From an uncultured Acidimicrobiales bacterium (GTDB lineage Bacteria > Actinomycetota > Acidimicrobiia > Acidimicrobiales > SHLQ01): a DNA stretch of 39,902 nucleotides. The stretch is taken from NCBI GenBank assembly GCA_938040365.1, contig CALHXU010000213.1, positions 1 through 39,902 of the forward strand, in the 5' to 3' direction. The stretch's first letter is position 1. Every line of letters starts with the position of its first letter. Made by a program: the position numbers and the translations under genes. Positions 8,831 to 17,609 of this stretch are shown here, one piece after another. The notes below the pieces were generated by a model. The model was not told the origin of the DNA. It saw nothing but the letters and a program-made list of their open reading frames with translations, and made no database searches.

Positions 8831-9340
8831 TTGGCTCGAGTTGATGCCAAACAACGAGTAGCGGTCGAGTTCCTCGTTGAACCCTTCGTCGAAGGAGCAC
8901 CCGGCAACCACGTGATGGCGGCGATCGAAGCCTTTTCGTCGCGCCAGCTCGAGGTCGAACTCGGTCCGTTCGCGTCGATCGCGACCGGACCGATCGATTC
9001 GATTGGCGAGGCCGTATCGGCCATGGTCGTCGACGCGATGAACGCTGGAGCGACGACGATCAACCTCTCCGTAGCGAGCGACGCCCGCGAGCTCGGCTCC
9101 TCGTCGCTGCACGATGCACTCGACGCAATGTTGCGCGCCGCCGAACGAGAGGTTGGTTCAAACCCCAAGGACTGGACCCGCGAAGACAAACAACGGGTGA
9201 TTCGAATGCTCGACGAGCGCGGCGCCTTTCTCTTGCGAGGCGCGGTGCACGACGTTGCCGATGCCATGGGCGTGAGTCGCATCACGGTCTACAACTACCT
9301 CAACGCGATCGAAGACCGCTCCGAAGGACGGGCCACGTGA
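8831..9340 (+). CDS. Transcriptional regulator: YkoF-like ligand domain + HTH_22
   Basis: The 169-residue protein has two parts. Residues 10-83 resemble the YkoF/thiamine-binding ferredoxin-like fold: VEFLVEPFVEG, then ELGPFASIATG and ATTINLSVA. That family binds thiamine or hydroxymethylpyrimidine. Residues 117-160 match the C-terminal helix-turn-helix of the YheO/HTH_22 family: LDERGAFLLRGAVHDVADAM, then GVSRITVYNYLNAI. A small-molecule sensor for a pyrimidine- or purine-like ring joined to a DNA-binding domain fits local control of purine uptake and breakdown. The start is TTG at 8831 with GGAGGGG upstream. Its stop overlaps the GTG of the first permease, so it is co-transcribed with the importer. 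Ligand and sign of regulation are unknown. Confidence 0.75.
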   Translation: MARVDAKQRVAVEFLVEPFVEGAPGNHVMAAIEAFSSRQLEVELGPFASIATGPIDSIGEAVSAMVVDAMNAGATTINLSVASDARELGSSSLHDALDAMLRAAEREVGSNPKDWTREDKQRVIRMLDERGAFLLRGAVHDVADAMGVSRITVYNYLNAIEDRSEGRAT

Positions 9341-10419
9341 AACGACTCGCTGGCGGCGTCGTCCCTCTCGGCGCAGCATTTCTCGCCTTCCTCCTCGGCG
9401 CGCTCATGATCATCGCGTTGGGAGCATCGCCAGCCGATGGCCTCGCCGCAATGTTCGACGGCGCCTTCGGAACGACCGATCGAATCGCCGCCACTGCAGT
9501 CCGCGCAACCCCGCTGCTTCTGGTCGGCGCGGGAATCACGATCGCGTTCCGCGCGAGCGTTATCAACATCGGCGGCGAAGGACAGATCATCGCCGGGGCG
9601 CTGCTTTCCACATCGGTCGCCCTCGCAATTCCCGACACCCCACGGATTGCACTCATCCCAATCGTCGTGCTTGCAGGCCTGATCGGAGGCGGGATCTGGG
9701 GCGCGATTCCCGGTGTGCTGAAGGCATATGCGTCAGTCAACGAGATCCTGAGCACGGTGATGTTGAACATCGTCGCGATCCAGCTCATGAACTTCCTGCT
9801 GCGCGGGCCACTCATCGACCCGATCGAAGTCGGCACGAGCCGCATCCCACAAACCCAACGACTGACCGACAACGCCGCACTGCCAACCCTGGTCGAAGGC
9901 AGCCGACTTCACCTCGGCGTTCCCATCGCCATCGTCGCCGCGATCATCGTCTATCTGATCTTGTTTCGAACACCGTTCGGCTTTCGACTTCGAGCGGTCG
10001 GCCACAACCCCGATGCCGCACGAGCTGCGGGAATCTCGGTGGAGAAGAACATCGTGAGCGCCCTGTCGCTGAGCGGCGCACTCTCCGGGCTCGCCGGCGT
10101 GATCTTGGTCTTTGGCAGCGAGAGCCTCCGTCTCGTAACCGATGGTGGTTCTGCCGGATTCACCGGATCGGCAGGCTTTAACGGCATCGTGACCGCGCTG
10201 TTCGGCGGACTTCACCCGCTCTGGACAATCCCCAGCTCATTCCTGTTCGGATCGCTCCTCACGGGCGCGACCGAACTTCAACGAGAACTCCAGATTCCGA
10301 ACGCGCTCGCAATTGCACTCAACGGCCTCATCGTGCTGTTCGTCGTGAGCAGCGACCGCGTACGCGGCTGGCTCGACACCCGACTCGACCGCTCGATGAA
10401 AGCGAGGGTCGAAGAGTGA
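9337..10419 (+). CDS. ABC importer permease, nucleoside/BMP type (NupP-like)
   Basis: The 360-residue, strongly hydrophobic protein with about ten membrane spans belongs to the branched-chain/ribose-type permease family (BPD_transp_2). Characteristic stretches are FRASVINIGGEGQIIAGALL, NEILSTVMLNIVAIQL and FRLRAVGHNPDAARAAGIS, the last being the cytoplasmic coupling loop. It is one of the two membrane subunits of the importer encoded with the BMP lipoprotein and the double ATPase. This permease class serves guanosine/purine nucleosides in characterised systems, which suits the neighbouring purine enzymes. It starts with GTG overlapping the regulator stop, and its end overlaps the second permease (GTGA). 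Confidence 0.88.
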   Translation: MKRLAGGVVPLGAAFLAFLLGALMIIALGASPADGLAAMFDGAFGTTDRIAATAVRATPLLLVGAGITIAFRASVINIGGEGQIIAGALLSTSVALAIPDTPRIALIPIVVLAGLIGGGIWGAIPGVLKAYASVNEILSTVMLNIVAIQLMNFLLRGPLIDPIEVGTSRIPQTQRLTDNAALPTLVEGSRLHLGVPIAIVAAIIVYLILFRTPFGFRLRAVGHNPDAARAAGISVEKNIVSALSLSGALSGLAGVILVFGSESLRLVTDGGSAGFTGSAGFNGIVTALFGGLHPLWTIPSSFLFGSLLTGATELQRELQIPNALAIALNGLIVLFVVSSDRVRGWLDTRLDRSMKARVEE

Positions 10420-11369
10420 GCGAATTCTTTACCGTCAGCGTCATCTTTGCCACGCTCTCGACCTCGATCCGTTTCGCCGTTCCCTACCTCTTCGCCGCCC
10501 TCGGCGAAACGGTCGGCCAACGCAGCGGGGTGCTCAACCTGGGCGTCGACGGCATCATGTTGCTCGGTGGGTTCGGCGCCTACTACGCGGTGCTCGAAAC
10601 CGACAGCCACATCCTCGGTGTCATCGCCGGTCTCGCCGTTGGACTCCTCATGGGCCTCGTCTACGGGGTCGTCACAGTGTTCCTCCACGCCAAACAAGGC
10701 ATCAGCGGCATCGGCATCTTCCTGTTCGGCCTGGGCTTTAGCGACCTGCTGTTCCAAGAACTGGTCGGAACACCACTACCCATTCGACCCCTCCCCCGAC
10801 TCGATCAGCTCCCGGCGGTCGGAGGAATCTTTGAACCGCTCGTCGAACTCCCGGTCGTCGGCCCGTTGATCTTCGACCACGACCTCCTCACCTTCTTGGC
10901 GTTCCTTCTCGTTCCAGCGGTCACGTGGTTGCTCCGCAAGACCACCTTTGGCATGAACGTTCGGGCCGTCGGCGAAAACCCACAAGCCGCAGACAGCCTT
11001 GGCGTATCGGTTGCGAGAACACGCTTCATCTCGATCCTCATCGGCAGCACGCTCGCCGGGCTCGCTGGCGCCACGCTGTCGATGCAGCTCGCGATCTTCC
11101 AGCAAAACCTGACCAACGGCATTGGCTTCATCGCCGTCGCGCTCGTCTACTTCGGCGCATGGCAACCACGCTGGGTCATGGCCGGGGCACTCCTCTATGG
11201 CATCGTCACCGCCACCCGAATCCGCTGGCAATCACTCGACATCATCCCGCAAGGCGCAAGCGATGTCGCAGCAATGGCGCCGGCGGTCATCACCATCCTG
11301 GCGCTCGTCCTGCTCGCCAGCCGAGTGCGCGGGCCAGCAGCACTCACCCGGCCATTTAGCCGGCACTAA
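10416..11369 (+). CDS. ABC importer permease, nucleoside/BMP type (NupQ-like)
   Basis: The 317-residue polytopic membrane protein is the second permease of the importer. Family features are RFAVPYLFAALGETVGQRSG, LNLGVDGIMLLGGF near the start and the coupling segment FGMNVRAVGENPQAADSLGV. About eight to nine membrane spans are visible. It overlaps the preceding permease by 4 bases, so the two subunits are made together to form the heterodimeric channel. It is followed 40 bases later by the substrate-binding lipoprotein gene. Confidence 0.88.
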   Translation: MSEFFTVSVIFATLSTSIRFAVPYLFAALGETVGQRSGVLNLGVDGIMLLGGFGAYYAVLETDSHILGVIAGLAVGLLMGLVYGVVTVFLHAKQGISGIGIFLFGLGFSDLLFQELVGTPLPIRPLPRLDQLPAVGGIFEPLVELPVVGPLIFDHDLLTFLAFLLVPAVTWLLRKTTFGMNVRAVGENPQAADSLGVSVARTRFISILIGSTLAGLAGATLSMQLAIFQQNLTNGIGFIAVALVYFGAWQPRWVMAGALLYGIVTATRIRWQSLDIIPQGASDVAAMAPAVITILALVLLASRVRGPAALTRPFSRH

Positions 11370-11409
11370 CACCACACCAAACAGCTAGAAAAACTCCTGG
11401 GAGGGAACC

Positions 11410-12417
11410 ATGAAAAACAAAAAAATACTGAAGCTACTCGGAGCGCTCTTTGCGTTCACACTGCTCGCCACTGCATGTGGCAGCTCATCGACCGATAGCG
11501 CCGGCGAATCAGATGGCGGATCAGACGGCGGATCAGCAGAAGCATCGACCGGCCTCTCGGTCGCTGTCGTTGCACCGAGCGCATCTGATGACGTCGCGTT
11601 CACCCAATCGATGATCGACTCACTTGGACGCCTCGGCGTTTCACCTCAGGTCACCGACGGCACCTTCGTCGTCGAAGAAGCCGCAGCGGCAATTCGCGGG
11701 TTCGCCGAAGACGGAACCGACGTCGTGGTCGCACACGGCACCCAATACGGCGGCTCGCTCGAAGAGATCGCACCCGACTTCCCCGAGACATCGTTCATTT
11801 GGGGAACCGCAACCGACAACCGCGGGCTCGACAACGTCTTTGCCTACAACCCAGCAGCAGACCAAGGCGGATACGTCATGGGCCTCATCGCTGGCAACAT
11901 CGTCGGCGGAGAAGACATCGGTGTCGTTGGCCCCGTCGAAGCAGGCGATGCCGTTGCGTACATCAACGGCTTTGCCCTGGGTGCCGAGGCAGCAGGCTCC
12001 TCGACGTCGATCGTCTACACCGGCTCATTCAGCGATGTTGCGCTCGCAACGACCACCGCTCAAGCACACGTCGACAACGGCGTCTCCGCCCTCACCGGCA
12101 CCAGCCAATCAGCGGTCGGCGCAGTGAACATTGCATCGGCGAACGAACTCCCATGGTTCGGCACCCAATCGAACACCGAACCATGGTCAGAAGACTTCAC
12201 CGTCGTCTCGCAGGTGTACCACTGGGACGTCGTGCTCGCCGAAATGTTCGCCCTCATCGAAGACGGCACCCTCGGCGGCCAAGCCTTTGAGCTCACGCTC
12301 GAAAACGAAGGCCTCGTCCTCGAATACAACGACGCATTCGAACTCGACGCAGACGTACGCGCCGCAGCCGACGAAGCAGTCGCAGGAATTATCTCCGGCG
12401 ACATCGCAACGCAGTGA
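11410..12417 (+). CDS. BMP-family substrate-binding lipoprotein
   Basis: The 335-residue protein has a lipoprotein signal ending LLATAC (lipid-anchored C23), a short Ser/Gly/Asp-rich linker, and then a PnrA/BMP-type binding domain. Family features include VVAHGTQYGGSLEEIAPDFP, FAYNPAADQGGYVMGLIAG, TGTSQSAVGAVNIA and VYHWDVVLAEMFALIEDGTL. Members bind purine nucleosides or related ligands outside the membrane and deliver them to paired permeases. The start follows a GGGAGGG site. It is separated from the ATPase gene by 178 bases of structured repeats, unlike the overlapping genes before it. That suggests the binding protein is made in excess over the ATPase. Confidence 0.88.
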   Translation: MKNKKILKLLGALFAFTLLATACGSSSTDSAGESDGGSDGGSAEASTGLSVAVVAPSASDDVAFTQSMIDSLGRLGVSPQVTDGTFVVEEAAAAIRGFAEDGTDVVVAHGTQYGGSLEEIAPDFPETSFIWGTATDNRGLDNVFAYNPAADQGGYVMGLIAGNIVGGEDIGVVGPVEAGDAVAYINGFALGAEAAGSSTSIVYTGSFSDVALATTTAQAHVDNGVSALTGTSQSAVGAVNIASANELPWFGTQSNTEPWSEDFTVVSQVYHWDVVLAEMFALIEDGTLGGQAFELTLENEGLVLEYNDAFELDADVRAAADEAVAGIISGDIATQ

Positions 12418-12420
12418 CAT

Positions 12421-12582
12421 CTGACGGCTTTGCCGTCAGCGGACAGTTACACCTGACAGCTTCGCCGTCAGCGGGCCTACCCTCAGCTCACTGACAAGCG
12501 AAGCCGTCAGCGGACGATTACACCTGACAGCTTTGCCGTCAGCGGGCTTACCCTCAGCTCACTGACACGCAAAGCCGTCAGC
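12421..12582 (+). repeat. Tandem hairpin array between binding-protein and ATPase genes
   Basis: A stem-loop (12421-12439, CTGACGGCTTTGCCGTCAG) is followed by two ~71-base direct repeats (12441-12511 and 12512-12582). Each repeat contains a left arm (12453-12471; 12524-12542) and a right arm (12491-12510; 12562-12581) that pair with each other. TTCGC pairs with GCGAA in repeat 1; TTTGC pairs with GCAAA in repeat 2, a compensatory change. The array is likely an RNA structure that stabilises the upstream mRNA or partly terminates transcription before the ATPase. Confidence 0.85.
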
Positions 12583-12595
12583 GGAGAGGATCTTC

Positions 12596-14104
12596 ATGGA
12601 GCGCACTCCGCTGCTCTCAATGCACAACATCACCAAGACCTTCCCAGGAGTGCTCGCGAACGACGACGTGTCGTTCGACGTGCACAGCGGCGAGGTGCAC
12701 ACACTGTTGGGCGAAAACGGTGCGGGCAAGAGCACGCTCATGAAGATCCTCTTTGGGCTTTACCAACCAGACTCCGGAGAGATTCGGCTTCGCGGCGAGA
12801 TCGCTGCGATCGATTCGCCCACCAGCGCAATCGAACATCGCGTTGGCATGGTCCACCAGCACTTCATGTTGGTCCCGACCCTGACCGTCGCCGAGAACGT
12901 CGCGCTCGGACTCCCCTCAGCGCGGGGCTTTCGCACCGACCTTGACGCCGTTAGCGAACGCATCCTCGAGATCAGCAATCAGTACGGGTTGGCCGTCGAC
13001 CCCGGAATCGAAATCTGGAAACTGTCGGTCGGCGAGCGCCAGCGCGTCGAGATCATCAAGGCGCTGTACCGCGACGCAGAGCTCCTCGTACTCGACGAAC
13101 CAACCGCGGTGCTCACCCCCCAAGAAGTCGACGACCTGTTCGTGATCCTCCGGCAGATGACCAACGACGGAACCGGCATCATCTTCATCTCGCACAAGCT
13201 CCATGAAGTCCTCGAACTCAGCGACCGGATCACCGTGCTTCGCAACGGCGCGGTCACCGGCAGCACAACCCCGGCCGAATCAGACCGCCAGCAACTCGCC
13301 GAGATGATGGTCGGACGCGAAGTAAAGCTCGCACCCGACAAACCCGCGGTCGACCGAGGGCCAGCGCGGCTTCAGCTTCGCAACGTGTCGGTGAAGGGCG
13401 ACCGAGGAACCGTCGCCGTCGACGACGTGAGCCTCGACGTTCACGCCGGCGAGATCGTCGGCATCGCCGGCGTATCGGGCAATGGCCAGCGAGAACTCGC
13501 CGAAACAATCGCAGGGTTACGAAACGCACAAGGCGGATCGGTCAGAATCGATAGCACCGACCTCACCAACGCCAGCCCCGCCGAAGTTCGAGCCGCCGGC
13601 TTTGCCTACGTCCCCGAAGAGCGGATGAAAGACGGCGCCGTCGGCGAGTTCGAGGTGAGCGAAAATCTCTTGCTCATCAATCACGGTGACCCACAATTTC
13701 GCAAGGGGCCTCTGTTCGACTTTGCAAAGATCAGAGCGCACTCGCAACGGCTCGTCGATCAGTTCTCGGTAAAGACGCCAACGCTCGACACACCGACCAG
13801 CACGCTGTCTGGCGGCAATATTCAAAAGCTGATCATGGCGCGCGAACTCGACTCCTCGCCAACGGTCATCCTCGCCGCGCAACCCACCCGAGGCGTCGAC
13901 ATCGGCGCCGCCGAGTACATCCACTCGCAGTTGGTTCAGCAGCGAAGTGACGGCGTTGCGATCTTGATGGTGAGCGAAGACCTCGACGAGATCCTCGGTC
14001 TCGCAGACCGAATCGCTGTCATGTTCGACGGCAAGATCGTCACGGTCATCGAACGCGAGTCGGCCACCCGCGAAGCGCTCGGTCTCGCAATGGCCGGCGG
14101 CTAA
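12596..14104 (+). CDS. ABC importer ATPase with two nucleotide-binding domains (NupO/RbsA-like)
   Basis: The 502-residue protein holds two ABC domains in tandem. Domain 1 has Walker A GENGAGKST (39-47), signature LSVGERQRVEI and Walker B LLVLDEPTAVLTP. Domain 2 has the degenerate P-loop GVSGNGQRE usual for this family, signature LSGGNIQKLIMARE and AAQPTRGVDIGA. A single double-domain ATPase energises both permeases, as in other BMP-type nucleoside importers. An ATG at 12596 follows GGAGAGGA. It is the last gene of the rightward uptake operon. Confidence 0.9.
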   Translation: MERTPLLSMHNITKTFPGVLANDDVSFDVHSGEVHTLLGENGAGKSTLMKILFGLYQPDSGEIRLRGEIAAIDSPTSAIEHRVGMVHQHFMLVPTLTVAENVALGLPSARGFRTDLDAVSERILEISNQYGLAVDPGIEIWKLSVGERQRVEIIKALYRDAELLVLDEPTAVLTPQEVDDLFVILRQMTNDGTGIIFISHKLHEVLELSDRITVLRNGAVTGSTTPAESDRQQLAEMMVGREVKLAPDKPAVDRGPARLQLRNVSVKGDRGTVAVDDVSLDVHAGEIVGIAGVSGNGQRELAETIAGLRNAQGGSVRIDSTDLTNASPAEVRAAGFAYVPEERMKDGAVGEFEVSENLLLINHGDPQFRKGPLFDFAKIRAHSQRLVDQFSVKTPTLDTPTSTLSGGNIQKLIMARELDSSPTVILAAQPTRGVDIGAAEYIHSQLVQQRSDGVAILMVSEDLDEILGLADRIAVMFDGKIVTVIERESATREALGLAMAGG

Positions 14105-14168
14105 CGATCTCGCACAAGCGCCAGCGCTAGCGTTATTATCGTCTTTTTGAATCAGATAAAGGTCTGCC

Positions 14169-14191
14169 ATCTTCCTTTACGATAGGAAGAT
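14169..14191 (+). promoter_or_regulatory. Hairpin covering the gap ribosome-binding site
   Basis: ATCTTCCT (14169-14176) and AGGAAGAT (14184-14191) form a perfect 8-base stem with a 7-base loop, ending exactly at the ATG at 14192. The right arm contains the only Shine-Dalgarno-like sequence (AGGA), so folding would hide the ribosome site. It could instead be a DNA operator. Confidence 0.6.
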
Positions 14192-15631
14192 ATGACCGCA
14201 GCAATAGAGCAAGACAACCTCGATAACTGGCGTTCGCACGAAGCGCTCGCCGAAAAGATGATTCCCCTCATCGGCGGCCTGTACCGAGACCGTGACGTCA
14301 TCTTGTATAGCTTCGGCCGCAAACTCACCCGCGAATCGGCCGTCGGCATCTTGCGAGCGCATCGCTTCGCCCGACAAATCACCGGCGCCGAACTACTCGT
14401 CACCGACACCATGCCCATCCTGGCAGCACTGAGCGAGATCGACCTCGACTCGGCCAAGATCGACATCGGTGAACTCGCCCACGAGTTCAAATCGTCAAAG
14501 GGCACGAGCGTCGAAGAGTTCCTCGCCGAACGCACCAGCGACATCACCACCGGACATGGGCGAATCCTCGCCGAACCCACCGATGTCGTGCTGTACGGAT
14601 TTGGCCGAATTGGGCGATTGCTGGCCCGAATCCTGATCGACCGGACCGGAAGTGGCGAGAAGCTTCGCCTTCGAGCGATCGTGCTACGTCCCGGCGGCGA
14701 CGGCGACCTCGCAAAACGGGCAAGCCTTTTGCGCCGCGACTCGATCCACGGACGGTTCGATGGCACGGTCACCGTCGACCACACCAATTCGAGCATCATC
14801 GCCAACGGCAACGTCATCAAGGTGATCTACGCGTCGTCGCCCGAAGACATCGACTACACCGAGTACGGCATCGATGACGCAATCGTCGTCGACAACACCG
14901 GCAGGTGGCGAGACGAGGCTGGCCTCAGCCACCACCTGCAGGCAACGGGGGTGTCGAAGGTCTTGCTCACCGCACCGGGCAAGGGCGACATCAAGAACGT
15001 CATCTACGGCATCAACCATGACGTCATCACCGAATCAGACACCATCCTTTCGGCAGCGAGCTGCACGACCAACGCAATCGTTCCGACACTAAAGGTCATC
15101 GACGACACGTTCGGGATCGAATCCGGGCACGTCGAAACGGTGCACTCCTACACCAACGACCAGAACCTCACCGACAACTTCCACGACAAGGAACGTCGCG
15201 GACGGAGCGCCCCGCTCAATATGGTGATCACCGAGACGGGCGCAGCGCGAGCGGTCGTGAAGGTTCTTCCCCAACTCGCCGGCAAGCTCACAGGAAATGC
15301 AATCCGCGTGCCGACACCGAACGTTTCGCTCGCAATCCTCAACCTCAACCTCGGCGAAGAAACCACCACCGATGAGTTGAACGCCCAACTTCGAGAAGCT
15401 TCGCTGAGCGTTGAGCTTCGCGAACAGATCGACTACACGACCTCGGTCGAGCTGGTGTCGAGCGATCTCGTCGGCGCCGAGCGCGCAAGCATCGTCGATT
15501 CATCGGCGACCATCGTGAATGGCAATCGTGCCGTTCTCTACGTCTGGTACGACAACGAAGCTGGCTACAGCTTCCAGGTCGTCCGCGTGATCCAACACCT
15601 CGCTGGGTTGCGCTACCCGGTGGTCGGCTAG
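14192..15631 (+). CDS. gapB: Glyceraldehyde-3-phosphate dehydrogenase, long GapB type
   Basis: The 479-residue protein has a GAPDH core at about 130-479: NAD-binding GFGRIGR (136-142), active site SCTTN with catalytic C291, and C-terminal WYDNEAGYS. About 125 extra residues precede the core. This length matches the ~480-residue GapB class of actinobacteria such as Corynebacterium, linked to gluconeogenesis, rather than the ~335-residue glycolytic form. It oxidises glyceraldehyde-3-phosphate to 1,3-bisphosphoglycerate or runs in reverse. The start was chosen because the N-terminal extension is in frame and the ATG directly follows a structured leader. It is flanked by a purine transporter and a convergent amidohydrolase and is probably its own transcription unit. 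Confidence 0.88.
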   Translation: MTAAIEQDNLDNWRSHEALAEKMIPLIGGLYRDRDVILYSFGRKLTRESAVGILRAHRFARQITGAELLVTDTMPILAALSEIDLDSAKIDIGELAHEFKSSKGTSVEEFLAERTSDITTGHGRILAEPTDVVLYGFGRIGRLLARILIDRTGSGEKLRLRAIVLRPGGDGDLAKRASLLRRDSIHGRFDGTVTVDHTNSSIIANGNVIKVIYASSPEDIDYTEYGIDDAIVVDNTGRWRDEAGLSHHLQATGVSKVLLTAPGKGDIKNVIYGINHDVITESDTILSAASCTTNAIVPTLKVIDDTFGIESGHVETVHSYTNDQNLTDNFHDKERRGRSAPLNMVITETGAARAVVKVLPQLAGKLTGNAIRVPTPNVSLAILNLNLGEETTTDELNAQLREASLSVELREQIDYTTSVELVSSDLVGAERASIVDSSATIVNGNRAVLYVWYDNEAGYSFQVVRVIQHLAGLRYPVVG

Positions 15632-15679
15632 CTCCAACCTGCCACGAGCGAGTTGCCAGCGCCGACCTCAGGGTCATCG

Positions 15680-16918
15680 TCAGGTGGTCTCGAGGTTCGC
15701 GAGCGCGAGCATCGTGTGCAACAGCACATTTGCTCCCGCTTCGAGATCTTCAGGCGAGGTGTACTCGGCCGGATTGTGGCTAATGCCGTTCACGCTCGGC
15801 GTAAAGACCATCGCCGTTGGACAGACCCGGGCAAACATCTGGGCATCGTGACCAGCACCCGACGGCATCCGCTTCACGCTGTAGCCGAGGTTGGACGATG
15901 CAGACTCGACAATGTCGACGACAGCGGGGTCGAAAATGACCGGTTCGAACCGCGCGAGGGTTCGGGTCTCGACCGTGCAGCCCTCGGCGGACGCCGTTTT
16001 TTCGAGGAACTCAGCAAACCGTTGCTCACTCTCCTGCAGCGTTGCCTCGTCGGTATTGCGAAGATCGACAGTGAACGTTGCCGTTGCGGCGACGACGTTG
16101 ACGAGGTTGGGATGCAGATCGATGCGGCCCACCGTCGCCACCTGCGGATCGCCGAGTTCGAGCGCGAGCTCTCGGGCGAAGTTCGCGCACGCAGCTGCGA
16201 CGAAACCCGGATCCTTGCGAAGACCCATCGGCGTCGTCCCTGCGTGATTCGACTGTCCAACGACCTCGACCTCGGTCCAACTAATGCCCTGCACGCCATC
16301 TACCGCGCCAATGGTGACGTCTTCGATTTCGAGCACCGGACCCTGTTCGATGTGTAACTCAACAAAGCTGTGCGGGGACGGACCGGGTAGCGGCGCCGAG
16401 CCGGCATATCCAATTCGCTCGAGTTCTTCGCCCACGATCGCGCCGTCGATACCGGAAATATCGAGTGCTTCTTCGAGCGGCATCCCGCCGACGTACACCA
16501 AGCTGCCCAACATGTCGGGAGCAAAGCGAGAGCCCTCTTCGTCGGTGAAGAAGCCGACTGCGAACCGGCGAGCGGGAGTGATTCCGGCCGCTTGAATCGT
16601 CTCGATGACCTCGAGGCCTGCGAGCACTCCGAGGTTTCCGTCGTAGCGTCCTCCGGTTCGAACCGTATCGATGTGCGAACCGGTCATGACCGGTGGCCCC
16701 TCACCGGGCATCGTCGCAATGACATTCCCAATGCCATCGACGGAGACCTCGAGACCAAGATCGGTCATCCACGTAACCACCAGATCGCGGCCCGCTTTGT
16801 CCTCGTCGGTGAGCGCTAACCGAGCACAGCCCTCAGTGCCTTCGATCGCGCCGATCTCGGCGAGTTCGGCGAGACGTCCGAGAAGGCGGTCGATATTGAT
16901 CGAGAGGTCGTGTTCCAT
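15680..16918 (-). CDS. Allantoate / N-carbamoyl-L-amino-acid amidohydrolase family enzyme
   Basis: The 412-residue M20-type metallo-amidohydrolase carries the family's metal ligands: GSHIDTV (H82), YDGNLGV (D93), FTDEEGSRF (E127/E128), HIEQGP (H189) and a late His in SHNPAEY. The length and the short dimerisation insertion fit the HyuC/AllC group, which removes ureido or ureide groups from allantoate, N-carbamoyl-L-amino acids or beta-ureidopropionate. These cannot be told apart by eye. It lies a few kilobases from the purine operon and could act on a purine-derived ureide. GTG at 16921 and ATG at 16918 are adjacent starts; the ATG is used here. It faces the gap gene, with 48 bases between stops. 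Confidence 0.85.
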   Translation of the reverse strand: MEHDLSINIDRLLGRLAELAEIGAIEGTEGCARLALTDEDKAGRDLVVTWMTDLGLEVSVDGIGNVIATMPGEGPPVMTGSHIDTVRTGGRYDGNLGVLAGLEVIETIQAAGITPARRFAVGFFTDEEGSRFAPDMLGSLVYVGGMPLEEALDISGIDGAIVGEELERIGYAGSAPLPGPSPHSFVELHIEQGPVLEIEDVTIGAVDGVQGISWTEVEVVGQSNHAGTTPMGLRKDPGFVAAACANFARELALELGDPQVATVGRIDLHPNLVNVVAATATFTVDLRNTDEATLQESEQRFAEFLEKTASAEGCTVETRTLARFEPVIFDPAVVDIVESASSNLGYSVKRMPSGAGHDAQMFARVCPTAMVFTPSVNGISHNPAEYTSPEDLEAGANVLLHTMLALANLETT

Positions 16919-17054
16919 CACGCCAAACTACCAACACACCCCGGCGGAGAACGACTGCGGAACCTGCTCGACGTCGCGAATAGAAAGATCGCTCCCGCGG
17001 TTGTGGTTAATAGAACTGTTGTCCGAAACGTCACTGCGGGTTGAGAGGATCGAA

Positions 17055-17510
17055 ATGCTGCCATTCGCCGGGTTTCTTGGATTGTTGCTCTTCGCCTTTT
17101 CCATCTGGGCGTTCATCGACCTGAGCCTCACGAACAAAGACGACGTGCGCGTGCTATGGAAACCGGTGTGGTGGGTTGCACTCATCCTCGCAGGACCGGC
17201 CGGATCGATTGCATGGACGATATTTGGCCGGCCCAAGAATGGCGGTCTCACGCCCGGAGGCCGCCGGTCGAAACCAACCTCGGCTGATGGATCAGAACCA
17301 ACAGATGAGAACGCTTCGGTCGCCGAGGGCTACACGCCTGCTCCTCGGGGCCCCGAGGACTCCCCCGAGTGGGCTGACTTCATCGCGAACAACTCGCCGA
17401 CCGATTCGACCGACGTACTCACCGCCAAACACGATCCCGAGACCAGTGCCGACTTCTCCGACTGGGAAGCCGAATTCGACGACCCTTCTGCTGAAGACAG
17501 CACCGAGTAG
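17055..17510 (+). CDS. Small membrane protein with PLDc_N-like domain
   Basis: The 151-residue protein starts at an ATG preceded by GAGAGGA. Residues 1-62 contain two hydrophobic spans around an F-x-L-x-D-L loop (LLLFAFSIWAFIDLSLTN, then KPVWWVALILAGPAGSIAWTIFGRP), the pattern of the phospholipase-D-nuclease N-terminal (PLDc_N) domain. The remaining ~85 residues are a polar, Asp/Glu/Ser/Pro-rich cytoplasmic tail with no catalytic motif. Such proteins are common small membrane proteins in actinobacteria with no settled role. The frame is open further upstream, but that part lies over the start of the amidohydrolase and its codons look like shadow sequence. Confidence 0.75.
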   Translation: MLPFAGFLGLLLFAFSIWAFIDLSLTNKDDVRVLWKPVWWVALILAGPAGSIAWTIFGRPKNGGLTPGGRRSKPTSADGSEPTDENASVAEGYTPAPRGPEDSPEWADFIANNSPTDSTDVLTAKHDPETSADFSDWEAEFDDPSAEDSTE

Positions 17511-17550
17511 CAACCGACGATCAGCACCGAACAACCAACCCAGCACGCGA

Positions 17551-17585
17551 CTCGGTCCCCGTGCGAACAACGCACGGGGACCGAG
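17551..17585. terminator. Bidirectional terminator hairpin between convergent genes
   Basis: The perfect 14-base arms CTCGGTCCCCGTGC (17551-17564) and its complement (17572-17585) flank a 7-base loop. The hairpin sits between the stops of the small membrane protein (17510) and the protease (17610), which converge. There is no long T-run on either side. Confidence 0.75.
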
Positions 17586-17609
17586 CAGGGGAACCAGTTC
17601 CGAGATTAG

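Noticed and set aside
12421-12582. CRISPR array
   Set aside because: Only two 71-bp repeats, no unique spacers of constant length and no cas genes; the units are hairpins.
16671-17054. N-terminal extension of the small membrane protein
   Set aside because: This part lies opposite the start of the amidohydrolase gene, is Ser/Arg/Pro-rich, and a good ribosome site precedes the ATG at 17055.
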